The notes under the pieces: model-generated
Database searches by the model: none
Told to the model about the DNA's origin: nothing
Seen by the model: the letters and a program-made list of their open reading frames with translations, nothing else
Assembly (NCBI GenBank): GCA_025716815.1
Contig: JAIXMN010000002.1
Location: 1,364,001 to 1,428,000 of the forward strand
DNA length: 64,000 bases
DNA from: Dichotomocladium elegans
Lineage: Eukaryota > Mucoromycota > Mucoromycetes > Mucorales > Lichtheimiaceae
Reading direction: 5' to 3'
Position numbers and translations under genes: made by a program
Part shown: positions 1 to 13,974 of the stretch, piece after piece
Layout of the letters: the number at the start of each line of letters is the position of its first letter
How positions within the stretch are numbered: the stretch's first letter is position 1

Positions 1-1
1 T

Positions 2-181
2 CACCTCAAGAAGGACTTCGGATTCTACTGCAGAATAATCAAAGCGGCCTCGGCCTTTCGTCACTTGCGGATCAAAACAAATGACAATGTAGATATCCTC
101 AGAAAGAACTTTTCTAAATATAGTTATGATGCGATACCCATGGAAATACCAGTCAAACGGTCGCACACTTGTCCCAAGTAG
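2..181 (+). CDS. possible 3' end of an upstream gene (left-edge partial)
   Basis: The frame beginning at base 2 is open from the window edge to a TAG at 179-181 and would give about 59 residues ending in KRSHTCPK. The neighbouring frame starting at base 1 is also open for 27 codons, to a TGA at 82-84, and reads LSSLADQNK near its end, so the true frame is not settled. I do not recognise a family. The position, just before a same-strand gene that starts at 265, suits the tail of an upstream gene, but this could equally be intergenic DNA. Confidence 0.2.
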   Translation, partial: HLKKDFGFYCRIIKAASAFRHLRIKTNDNVDILRKNFSKYSYDAIPMEIPVKRSHTCPK

Positions 182-264
182 GAACATCTTTTTTATGCGT
201 TCCAATCTCCACAACAGAGGAGGAAGAAAAGATAGAATCTTCTTCTTCCTTCTAACTTCGCTGC

Positions 265-1587
265 ATGCCTTCCTATCTGAACGACCCTAGATTAAACACA
301 TATGAGGCAGCGTTCTGCGGAGCTACAGCAGGTGTCGTAGCTAGGTAAATAAACCCCCACGATCCTCCCGATCCTCCTCATTCGCACAAATGACCACTGA
401 AGCGCATGCCAATGTTGCAAAGGTTCTTCACTGCGCCGCTCGATGTCGTGAAGATTCGTATGCAATTGCAGACACATAGAAAGCAGTTTCGTTTTCTGAG
501 TACACACGGTTCCGGAACGCCAACTGTGAAATATGGACATATCATACCCGCCTTCAAAACGATCCTTCGTGAAGAAGGCATCAAGGTAAATAGCAATAAT
601 AATGGCATGAGAGACACAATTCCGCAATGTTTTGAATGTTCTATAGGGCCTCTACAAGGGAAACTTGTCGGCTGAATACCTCCTCTTATGCTACAATGCC
701 ATTGAATTTTGCGTTTACAAAGCGACGGATGACACTATCGACAGGCTGGTGCGAGAAGGAAAAGTAGGGACAGATGACGCTTGGGCACGTGAGATCGTGG
801 ACATCGATTATCTGATTTATTTTACTCTGCACGTGCGTGCATATCCCTAGAATGAAGGAATGCCAAAAGCGGCGAAAACGTTCATGTGTGGGATGGTGGC
901 CAGCAGCGTGGCCACGGTGGCCACCTACCCCTTGGACCTTCTGAGGACTCGATTCGCCATGCAAGGCGAGATGAATAGACGATACACGGGCATCGCACAA
1001 GCCATAGGGCTCATTTATCGTACTGAAGGTTTACTTGGCTTCTATCGCGGTACCTTTTTGGCAGTGATCCAAATCATGCCTTACAAGGGCCTTGTCTTCA
1101 CGATATACGACAAGATTGCCTGCCGTTTCGAGCGTGCTCGGGTAAGTTTGATGGGAACAACATGTCGTTTGCCCAACGTAGGTTGCACGCTCTCGGTCTT
1201 AATATGTGCCAAATTTAGGAAACCAACCTTTTGCCAGCAAGCCATAAGTCGGCCCATGACATGCTCAGCGGCGCCTTGTCGGGCGTTATTTCGAAGACAC
1301 TGCTCTATCCTACAGACGTGGTCCGTCGACGGCTACAGATGCAAGGACCGCACATGGCAAATTATGTGATAGATTCGATCCCGGATTATGGCACACGCTC
1401 TTGGCTCAAGACGATGACACTTATTGTGCACCAAGAAGGTGTGCGAAGCTTGTACAAGGGTCTCAGTGTGGCGCTGGTCAAGGTGGCGCCTGCGCTTTCT
1501 CTTACATTCTTGATCTTTGAAAAGACAAAAGAGCTTATTCTCACATTCAAGCAACCGGCCACCCCGTATCATCCATTCGTACAGTAA
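265..1587 (+). CDS. TPC1: mitochondrial carrier, thiamine pyrophosphate carrier TPC1-like
   Basis: This is a member of the mitochondrial carrier (SLC25) family with three repeats. I place five exons at 265-344, 423-585, 647-763, 851-1141 and 1219-1587, all with GT-AG introns. They sum to 1020 nt, or 339 residues, normal for the family. Each repeat shows the PX[D/E]XX[K/R] signature: PLDVVKIR, PLDLLRTR and PTDVVRRR. The N-terminus MPSYLNDPRL followed by EAAFCGATAGVVARFF, and the IMPYKGLVFTIYDK segment in repeat 2, resemble the yeast Tpc1/SLC25A19 group, which imports thiamine pyrophosphate into the mitochondrial matrix. Substrate assignment is by resemblance; the carrier fold is certain. The ATG at 265 is chosen because it opens directly into repeat 1 and needs intron 1 to stay in frame. 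Confidence 0.85.
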
Positions 1588-2251
1588 CTCCTCTCATTGC
1601 AATCAAGTATGGTCATCCCTTCACCCCAAACGAATATGTAAAGAACACCCTCTAGCGGAGCAGCACATCGCTCATATGATTTTTTAAAGCTCGTGTGTAT
1701 TATTGCAATTTTTATTATTACTGTTGCTTCCTTAATACTGGCGCTCTGAAATCAGGGGACCTTTCAAGGAAACTTGATTCTCTTCTTCATCATCGTGCAA
1801 AAAAAAAGGAGACAGGAGGGAAGCCGGGGTGGGCGATGAAAAAATAAAAACAGAGTCTTAACGCTTGGCGGACTATCACAACCCGCTCTTTTCGATCTTC
1901 AGCCAAACACTGTTGCTAAACCTCCGAGGCTCAACTGAGACGGGCGGTGCTTGATTTCCACGTTGCTGTGCTTCGTCCACCTTGTACGAAGGAAATAAGG
2001 GACAAGCTCACTTTCTTTTCCAGCTACTCTTTTTTTTTTCTGCACACATTCCGTGGACCTTTTCTTAATAGCCGGACAAAGGGTAATGACATTTAAATCA
2101 CTCATCATGCCGCACTCACGAACCCTGATGACTCTCCCGATAAAGGGAACCCGCTAGAACAGCTTCATCACTTTTCGTCTTCTCCTTTTTTTTTTGGCAT
2201 CAGCGCTCTTTTATTTGTATCTTCGATATACACAGGCACCCTACAAAAGCT
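1588..2251. other. intergenic, no gene seen
   Basis: This stretch lies between the carrier and the protein kinase C gene. It contains short A and T homopolymers near 1800, 2031 and 2187 and no ORF that looks coding. It should hold the carrier 3' UTR and the kinase promoter and 5' leader. Confidence 0.6.
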
Positions 2252-6294
<4,043 letters not shown>

Positions 6295-7329
6295 TCCCTC
6301 CCCTTTCTCCCTTCCTCAATGACCATCCAAACCTTTTACCCTCCGCCGGCGTAATTTCTATTTGCATTGTGTAAACCAAAAGATAAACGTTTTACCTCAC
6401 TATGATTTTTTGTCGATCTCGTTTTCGGGGATACTGTGGTCTATGACCCCGCCCTGTGGCCCGGGACGAGAACAGAGTGCGTTGGGTGGTTTGCTCTATA
6501 TCTGAGAGCGTGGTTATCTTGTTTCCCTTTTTTATGCCGCGTGGGCGGTGCGCAAGTGTACGAAGATGATGGGCTTAGGTGACACAGAGACGACAGGCAC
6601 AAAATCTTTTTTTTTCTTCTTCTTGGGGCCTTGGATCGCACAGATCACACTACCTCTACATACAACGTCGAACGGTCAACCTGCGGTCGGAAGTGAACAA
6701 ACTGAAAATGCTATTTCATGCACGTAAGGATAAGACCATCGCTCTGGTGTAGAAGATAGAAATGGGAGGGTTGTTGATGGTGTGTGTGCGCGCGTACTGG
6801 GAGCGTGCTCGCGGATGAAAGAGAGAAAAAGAGATCCGGAGCGATGAGGGAGAGAGTTTATGTGTGTGTGTGTGTGTGTGTTGTGTTTGTTGCTGCACCA
6901 CCAACTCCGCAAGACGAAAAAGCGACAAGGAACTCGTTTCGCGTGTATGTGTGTATGAGTATGAGTAAGAATATGTGTATGAGTTATGTGTATGTGTGTG
7001 TGTATCTGTATGTGTATGTGTATCTGTATGTGTATGTGTGTGTATGTGTATGTGTGTATGTATATATGCGTGTGTGTAGTGTAGAAAGAGTCTTGTTGCG
7101 CTTGTGCTCCTTTCTTTTCTTCTTTCTTCATTCGCAGCAATTGCTGAGAAGATCCATAGAACCTTTACTCCTTCACGGCTAACCGTTTCGACTATCTCTC
7201 TTTCTTCCTCCTTCCCTACACGTCTGTTTGTACCTCTCTCTCTCCCGTCCTCCTCTCACGAGCCTTAAACCAGGACACAAGTCAACCCCGCTTTCCCATT
7301 GCAGTCACCTCCCTTTTTTTCCGTTTATC
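6295..7329. other. intergenic with TG-rich simple sequence
   Basis: No convincing gene was found between Pkc1 and the LIS1 homologue. The middle is dominated by GT dinucleotide repeats that create long non-genic ORFs on both strands. The last 150 bases before 7330 are pyrimidine-rich, as expected for a fungal promoter or 5' UTR. Confidence 0.6.
6861..7078. repeat. (TG)n / TATG-type microsatellite tract
   Basis: A pure TG run at about 6861-6881 is followed, after 55 bases of unique sequence, by an imperfect tract of GTGTAT and GTGTATGT units at about 6938-7078. It lies in the PAC1 upstream region. Confidence 0.85.
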
Positions 7330-9059
7330 ATGTCCATCCTCTCCGAGCGCCAGCGGGATGAACTGTAAGTGAGCGCCCATCACTGACGCCCAGATGACCT
7401 CAGACTGCAATGTCTACATACTAGGCATAAGGCTATTCTCGACTACCTGAACGCCAACGGTTATGCTGAATCCTTTATTGCGCTGAAAAACGAAACCCAC
7501 AACGATGACTTTACACCGGACCCAAAAACAAAGTTCTCCGGTTTGCTGGAAAAGAAATGGTCTTCTGTTATCCGACTGCAGAAAAAGGTACAACATACAA
7601 GGAAGACAGAGGAAGAGCAGAGTGTCTCAACTATATACCTACATATATATATATATAATATACATATATATTACATACTACGTACGCACACGCACACACT
7701 CACGCACGCGCGCCCATGTAAATACGTCAGGTCATGGAACTTGAAAACAAGGCGAGTCAGATGCAAGAGGAGCTTAACAATGCACCTGTGCGCAAGCAGA
7801 CGAGTTCTGTCGACTGGATCCCTCGTCCTCCGGAAAAGTTTGATCTGACAGGCCACCGAAGCCCCATCACAAGCGTTGTATTCCATCCAGTGTATCAGAT
7901 CTTGGCGTCGGCTTCTGAGGACACGACAATCAAAATCTGGGATTATGAAACCGGTGACTTTGAATGCACCCTCAAGGGTCATACCAAGGCCGTGCAGGAT
8001 TTAGCTTTCGATCCAAAGGGCAACTATTTGGGTCTGTAGAGTCAACTTTTTTGTGAACCGAGTATCGAGGAACTGACCTATCGTATCTACAGTGTCCTGT
8101 TCGGCAGACCTGACCATTAAAGTTTGGGACGTCAACAACGACTACAAGTGCATCAAAACTCTCTATGGGCATGACCACAGTGTCTCATCTGTCACTTTCC
8201 TTCCTTCGGGGGATAAGATTGTGTCTGCTTCCCGTGACAAGAGTATCAAAGTCTGGGATTTCGCGTCAGGGTAAAGAGTCTGTCTGTGGGGGGGGGAGGG
8301 GAAGGGAGAAAAGGCTGCTTCCATACTAAGCTCGCGAGAAATTAGATACTGCACAAAGACATACACAGGCCATCTCGAGTGGGTCCGGTCGGTCGACCCC
8401 AGCGAAGACGGACGGTTGCTGGTGACAGCATCAAATGACCAGGTATGAAATGCAACTCTTTTTTTTCAGCCTGTCAATTCACACATTTCTCAGACCGCCC
8501 GCATTTGGGACGTACAAACGGGCGAGTCGAAGATCGAGTTCCGCGGTCACGAGCACGTGGTGGAATGTGCCATTTTTGTGCCATTAAACGCATACCAATA
8601 CATCCAGGAGCTCATCGGTGCCGACGTGAGTCTTGTTATTTCCTCTAGTGCACATTAACCTGACTCTGTGATTAGTCGAAATCAAACGACACCACCCCCG
8701 GCCGGTATGTAATCACTGGCTCCCGCGACAAGACGATCAAAGTCTGGGACATCAGTGGCCAGTTGCTGCACACCTTCATAGGACATGACAACTGGGTGCG
8801 GGGACTTGTAGTTCACCCAAGCGGCAAATACCTGCTGAGTGCGTCAGACGATAAGACGATCAAGATCTGGGACTTCAAGACAGGGCGGTGTAACAAGACT
8901 ATTGAGGCCCACGATCACTTTGTAACCTGCATAGCGTAAGTACAATTATGCTCGGATCAGAGATATCAAACTAAAACCTCAGACAGTTATTGCCACACAA
9001 GCCCTGTGGTCGTGACCGGAAGCGTGGACCAGGTCGTGAAGGTCTGGCAATGCCGATAA
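7330..9059 (+). CDS. PAC1: nuclear distribution protein PAC1/LIS1 (NudF), WD40
   Basis: This is the LIS1/NudF/Pac1 dynein regulator, which acts with NudE/Ndl1 at microtubule plus ends in nuclear migration and spindle positioning. The first exon, [12 protein letters not shown], continues after an intron into a LisH segment ([15 protein letters not shown]). A coiled coil ([15 protein letters not shown]) follows, then seven WD40 repeats with typical GH and WD dipeptides, for example [21 protein letters not shown] and [11 protein letters not shown], ending VVKVWQCR. Length, about 400 residues, matches the family. The gene has several introns; the one at about 7588-7731 contains an AT/CA simple repeat. 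The ATG at 7330 gives the canonical N-terminus. Both the family and the domain order are clear. Confidence 0.96.
7634..7715. repeat. intronic (TA)n and CA/CG-rich simple sequence
   Basis: Alternating TA/CA runs, then a CGCACA-rich stretch, lie within an intron of the LIS1 homologue. This is one of several intronic or intergenic microsatellites in the window. Confidence 0.8.
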
Positions 9060-9506
9060 TATCATCATGAGCTTGAGGAGACCTTTATAAAGTGCGGATA
9101 TTGTCTTTGTATGTATAATTCGTGCTTACTCCCAAGGATAGGTTTATTTCGGAACCTCTTCTTTGCTGTACAGCCTCTTCCTTTAATATGCACGAGCTCC
9201 TCAACATATACCAACCTTATATTCTTTCTTTCTCCGTAAAGAGTGCGTTTAATGACACCATTCAACCTAATAATGAACTTCCCCGTTTACTTTGACTCTC
9301 GAAAGACCCACAGTATAAGCATCCTAACAGGGCAGCCAATCGAACAAAACCCTTACTGAACTAGGAAGAGAAATCGCGGGAAAGTCCTTTGGGATAAACC
9401 ATTTAGGCGTGAACCTGCTTGAATGTGACTGAATCCCGGAATGGATCGTAGTAAAAAAAACGAGAAGGGGCGGATGATTGTTTTTTTTTCTTATCCCAAA
9501 GCAATA
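9060..9506. other. intergenic, no gene seen
   Basis: This is the spacer between the LIS1 homologue and the MTFP1-like gene. The MTFP1 reading frame is open upstream to 9441, but the residues there (basic, low complexity) do not resemble the family. A T-rich run at 9480-9490 lies just before the chosen start. Confidence 0.5.
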
Positions 9507-10178
9507 ATGAGCAATACCACGACTGAAACCCCACGACATGAAACTTTGGTAGAGAAGGTCGAGCAAGGCGAAATCGACACCATCGACACAAACTTCCGCT
9601 ATCTTGCGTATGGTGCTCGATTGCGTACGGCTCTGGTCGCGTCTTCGCGCTATCTTGCATATACTTCGGATGTCGGTGAAGCATTCCGGCCGATTGTTTC
9701 GCCTTGGATTGTCAAGGGCGCCTATGGCGTCAGCTGGGCCTACCTCGGTCTCGATGTCGGGTACGAAGGCTATAAAGCCATTAAAGCCGGCAAGGTACGT
9801 GTGTGTGTGTTGTTGCATAAGGATTTTTTTTTTGTGCTAAAAACCATCCTGCAGGACAACTCGGTCGTTGCTACGATGGTTGTTAAACGCTCTATTTTCC
9901 AAACACTTGCCTCCATGGCGCTTCCCATGTTTACGATCCATTCGGTGGTCAAGTACAGCGCCAAGACCGTCTTCGCCAATGTCAAGAATGCCAAAGTCAA
10001 GGGCTGGGGCCCGACATTCATGGGTCTTGGTGTTGTGCCCTTCTTACCATTCTTGTTTGACCATCCTGTCGAACACCTGGTGGATCGTGTGTTTGAGCCT
10101 ATTGAGAAGTATGTGAGTGACAAGGCCGTTCCGCATGTGGCGCACCAGACGATTGCCGAAGAAAAGAAGCAGCAGTGA
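9507..10178 (+). CDS. mitochondrial fission process protein 1 (MTFP1/MTP18 family)
   Basis: Members of this family are small mitochondrial inner-membrane proteins; the human protein is linked to fission and membrane integrity. The start MSNTTTETPRHETLVEKVEQ is followed by FRYLAYGARLRTALVASSRY, then by SDVGEAFRPIVSPWIVKGAY and YLGLDVGYEGYKAIKAGK, and near the end by MGLGVVPFLPFLFDHPVEH, a strong family hallmark. I remove one 60-nt intron at 9795-9854 (GTACGT...CTGCAG), leaving 203 residues, the usual size. The intron is a multiple of three and contains no stop, so an unspliced transcript would still be in frame. The ATG at 9507 is preferred to the in-frame ATG at 9441 because the extra residues are not conserved-looking. 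Confidence 0.9.
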   Translation: MSNTTTETPRHETLVEKVEQGEIDTIDTNFRYLAYGARLRTALVASSRYLAYTSDVGEAFRPIVSPWIVKGAYGVSWAYLGLDVGYEGYKAIKAGKVRVCVLLHKDFFFVLKTILQDNSVVATMVVKRSIFQTLASMALPMFTIHSVVKYSAKTVFANVKNAKVKGWGPTFMGLGVVPFLPFLFDHPVEHLVDRVFEPIEKYVSDKAVPHVAHQTIAEEKKQQ

Positions 10179-10670
10179 ACAAAGGAGCATCCCCGCTTAC
10201 CCTCTCAATAGATTAAATTTCATTTATTTCTGCCAGTCTAGCATAATATACCTCTCCCCTTTCTCATGTTTGTATAATGCATTTTAATACAGCTGTCCTC
10301 ATGCCTCATTAAAGAAGACGCTCAATTCCGAACGAGATGAATGACTCATAAAATCCGGATGATTCATGCATATCGTATTTACCTTACATGGCAAAAAATG
10401 TCTAGAAAGTAACTTTTTATATTCCCGCCACCATGGGGGGTGGGGGTGGAAAAGGATATAGCGCGGGGGAGGGGAGGGGGGGACAGTAAGCAAATCTATC
10501 CATACGCACGCATACATAAAAAGGAAAGGTCCTAAGCGTCATTGCTTTCTGCCGCGGGTTGAGTTGGATAAACTTTTGATTGGACAATGATGTACAAGGG
10601 GAAGGGCGACATAAAGTGGAGGGGCCATAATGATGCAATTCTAAAGCAGCGATGCAGGTTTGTCTAGAGT
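10179..10670. other. intergenic between convergent genes
   Basis: This stretch lies between the stops of the MTFP1-like gene (+) and the bHLH gene (-). It holds G-rich runs near 10434-10490 and no gene; it is probably two 3' UTRs and terminators. Confidence 0.6.
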
Positions 10671-11806
10671 CTAGGGAAGAAAGGAAGGGTGGGCTTGGGA
10701 TGATACGGGATGCTGTGGATGCTGTAAAGAGGTAGATGAGAGGCAATGCTGGGAGGTGTCTGCTGAAGAGAAGAGCACGCAGCCTGTTGTCGCGGCTGAA
10801 GGATCTCCATGACTGGGCTCGGGTAAGTTTGCGGACGTATCGTGACTGGGAGAAATGTCAGGATGAGTCAATAGATCCGTCCTAGCTTCGTCCGTTGCTC
10901 GGCCAAGTCGCTGATTCGTTTCCCTGAGTTTCTGGTTCTCCTTCTGAAGATCCTACAGAAAGAGGTCAATATTTCCATGTCTGTCGATGCTTACGCAATG
11001 TGAAATACATTCATCCGGTCGACTTCCCCCACCCCGAGCCCCGTCTCCCCGGCCTTAACGCACACACCCACACGTAATAGTCTAGCCCCGGAGTGAACCC
11101 GGACTTACTAGAATGTAGTTCAATGCCAGCTTGAGAACGCTGCCTTTGTTGAGCTTCTGGTGATCTGGCCCGGCAGTCGGTATGATACGAGAGAGTTCTA
11201 GGATTGTATTATTGATATTATCTCGGCGTCTGCGCTCCACGTGGTTGTGGTTTTCTCGGCGCCGCTGCATTCGCTCAATCGCAGTCTTGCTATCCACGTT
11301 TTTGCTGTTGTTTTTTTTTTAAAAAAAAAAAGATAATACAACGTGAGTACGTAATTTATGTTTTTGGCTATGACTGCATCACATTCTTTTCTCGCCCCAT
11401 CCCCAGCGCGGCCGAATTACCGGTTTAAGATATTGACGCCATTAACCCGGAACGCCGGAGATTTTTTAGTTCTGTTGCTTGGCTTTGTGTGCGGCTCGAG
11501 ATTTGACGTGAAATTTAGAAACATTGCCTGAGGCCCTTGCCCACCTGCAGGGGCGGTTCTGCTACTGCTGCTGCTGTAGCCGCTGTGACTCGATGCCTGC
11601 TCTTCCAAAGAGCTCGTATCGTCCATGTCGTCGTCGTCTTCTTCTTCTTCGTCAGCTATCTCTGAAGAAAGTAGCTGTGGTGACAGTGGGACGATAACCG
11701 GAGCCGTAGTAGCAAGAGGAGGTGGCGGTGGTAGTGGTGGCGGCGGCGAAGCTACAGGAAACACAGTAGTCAGGTGTTGACGACTGGCGCTAAATTCCTG
11801 CTTCAT
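10671..11806 (-). CDS. bHLH-leucine zipper transcription factor
   Basis: The predicted protein has 287 residues from three exons (11421-11806, 11109-11304 and 10671-10952), which join in frame. The N-terminus is rich in Ser, Pro and acidic residues (a poly-Pro stretch, then EEEEDDDDMDD), typical of activation regions. The second exon holds the basic region and HLH: RRRENHNHVERRRRDNINN, with the His-Glu-Arg triad that contacts CANNTG E-boxes, and helix 2 with LNKGSVLKLALNYI. The third exon opens with a heptad-like segment (DLQKENQKLRETNQRL), a short leucine zipper. The basic region resembles the USF/MITF and yeast Rtg3 type; the target genes cannot be told. The ATG at 11806 follows a pyrimidine/A-rich leader and gives MKQEFSASRQHL. 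Confidence 0.88.
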
Positions 11807-12837
11807 TGTAGCGCCCGGACCCTCCAATGGTCGCCTTAATTGAGCGACAATGTGGAAGAAGAAAAGAAGAAAAAAAGTTGGAAGCGGAAGGAATAAGGGA
11901 AAACTGGCGAACAAGCCAGGGCCAACTCTCGCTTTCCTTTTTCTCTCTCTATTTTTTTAAATTAAGGGCGGGAGAGGGGGACTGCAGGACGCCGTTTCCC
12001 TCATTGGATAAAAGTTTCTCACGGTAACCGCCCAATCAGGTTTGCTGCCCTTGGTTGATGAGACACACATTCCATAGCGCGCCATGATTCAGACATTGGC
12101 TGCTCTCGTTTGACGCTGCTCAAACTTTCTTATATGTGCATGGCGCTACAGTGTCACAAAAAGGATAGCTAAGGCTATTTTGCGAGGACTGTAGTTTGCG
12201 ACATACCCCTCCAGGAACACGTGAGCCGCCGCTGGCTTTCTAAGGTGAAGATGGATACTTCTGAATCCTTAGAGATATACACATTCTCTTCCTCAGCTTG
12301 TTCCCTAGCTACCCTTTACCGCAAAAGGATGGCAACAAGGGGTTCTCTTGTTCGAGACATCAAAAATAGCACGAATGACCGACTACCTCGGAGTCGCTCT
12401 TTGTATCGCCCTGCTTCCATTCGAGCTTAATCCCATGTGCTCACAATGATTCATTACTTGTTATTGTCTTCACCTCTTTTTTTTTGTACATCTCGGATCC
12501 AAGGATTGATATGACCATGCTGTCGCACGTATTAGGAGTAAGAAATTGGCGCGCGACAAGGCCCCCCCCAACACCTGGCTCGAACAACATGTGTGTGGCG
12601 GGAGTCGATAACAAATGTTTCCAGAATTGATATCGCTACACGAAAATTTTATAGTGCAATTTCTGCCGAAAAAGTCATGTGGTAACGATCTCGATCCTCG
12701 GAAGCGCATGTCATGAACCCTGAGGATATGCATTTCATCCACAACGTCAGCCACAGATGAATTGAGCTATAATCAATGAGAGCAAACCTAGAACTTACTT
12801 TACATACTGTCGAAATACCTCATCCCGAGTAAACACA

Positions 12838-12842
<5 letters not shown>

Positions 12843-12868
<26 letters not shown>

Positions 12869-12869
12869 T
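12843..12869. repeat. (TA)n microsatellite
   Basis: A pure alternating AT run of about 13 units, in intergenic DNA. Confidence 0.9.
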
Positions 12870-13135
12870 CAACCGGAGGAAATGGCCTTCTAGTATATAA
12901 AATAGGTATCGGACTTGATCACACCCTCTGTCCCGAATGCTTCGCCCTCCTCCTCCGTGTAACATTCTTTTGTGAGTTACCTCGACCATTTGCCCTAGCG
13001 CCGTCTCGGGACAAGTATGTCTCGGGGATTTAACCGCGAGCTGAAACGAGAAGCCTGCCTATCACTGGGTATACGTATATCACTTGCACCTCAGAGTACT
13101 TCTTTTTTTTACAGCCAATGTTTCCACACACGCAC

Positions 13136-13145
13136 ATGCATACAT

Positions 13146-13177
<32 letters not shown>

Positions 13178-13179
13178 GT
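13136..13179. repeat. (CA)n(TA)n compound microsatellite
   Basis: A CA run passes directly into a TA run. The same compound arrangement occurs inside an intron of the methyltransferase gene near 20460. Confidence 0.9.
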
Positions 13180-13285
13180 ATAAGAAAGAGAAGAACAAGG
13201 AAAAAGAGAGTAACGCCGAAAAAAGTTTTATAGGGCCTATCAAGGCAGTCTTGAATAATCATACATAACATGCATATTGAGTGAA

Positions 13286-13974
13286 TCAGGATACAATAGC
13301 GGAGACAGAGTGGGCAAGAATGGAATAGAACAGCAGAAAGGCAATAGTCCATGACCAGAAACTTGCGACTGCATCAACCAAGAAATGAGGCGGAGGAGAC
13401 GTGCTGTTGAACATATGACCCAGTAGTCTGAAGAGTGGACATTAATTATCCTGCTGTCTAATGCCGGAGAAAAACCCAGTGAATCGCTCGAATAAGAACA
13501 CATGAGGACGGTAAGAGACTATGAAATAACAATCCAAAAAATAGACAGCCCGGCCACAATGATAATGGGCGTTTCAAACTTCAGTCTCCCGCAGAGCAGT
13601 GGGAAAAGACGTCCGTTTCGCATCCTGGAAGTCTGCTATCGAGATACTCTGTCCTATGCTCTTTATTCTTCAATGTCAGCAAACAAACTGAAGCTTCGTC
13701 GTTCGATAACCGTACGTTTCCACAGAAGCTACAGAAAAGCATGTTACTCGTGCATCTTATCCTTCTCGAGGATCTACTAGTCTTCTGGGCTGCCGGTTGG
13801 ATCATATACATACCTGGTTTTAGTAGTAGGACGCCCGCCTGGCGGTGAACAGGAGTTAAAATGGGACTCCGCGTCTGACTCATCCATGACGGAGCTGCCG
13901 CTAGATTTCCGGGAGAAATGGCCGGCCGGCCGGCCGCTATATCGCGCGACTACTTTAGTGAGAGACCCTTGCAC
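13286..13974 (-). CDS. possible small multi-exon membrane protein gene, structure unresolved
   Basis: Reading the minus strand, an N-terminal exon candidate begins at 13974 (MQGSLTKVVARYSGRP) or at the internal ATG giving MDESDAESHFNS. Two hydrophobic, membrane-like segments lie downstream in different frames: ETPIIIVAGLSIFWIVIS near 13550, and a C-terminal FWSWTIAFLLFYSILAHSVS followed by a stop at 13286-13288. Several GT...AG pairs could join these, but no single set gave a clean frame throughout. I do not recognise the family. The coherent hydrophobic segments with a plausible stop argue for a real, small, intron-containing gene. An eroded gene is the alternative. Confidence 0.33.

Larger units (their letters stand above)
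11807..13285. other. gene-poor stretch, no gene supported
   Basis: No coding frame with a recognisable domain was seen on either strand. The 5' part should contain the bHLH gene promoter. The stretch has a (TA)n run at about 12843-12869 and a (CA)n(TA)n tract at about 13136-13179. ORFs of 60-95 residues here use alternative start codons or run through simple sequence. Confidence 0.5.

Noticed and set aside
6676..7182. Long ORFs on both strands (up to 154 codons) over the TG tract
   Set aside because: They consist of Tyr-Val-Cys-Met or Thr-His repeats read from dinucleotide repeats. No family, and they overlap each other.
10299..10746. Minus-strand ORFs downstream of the bHLH stop as extra exons
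   Set aside because: The bHLH frame ends cleanly at 10671 with a total length divisible by three, and the downstream ORFs are Pro-rich translations of G/C runs.
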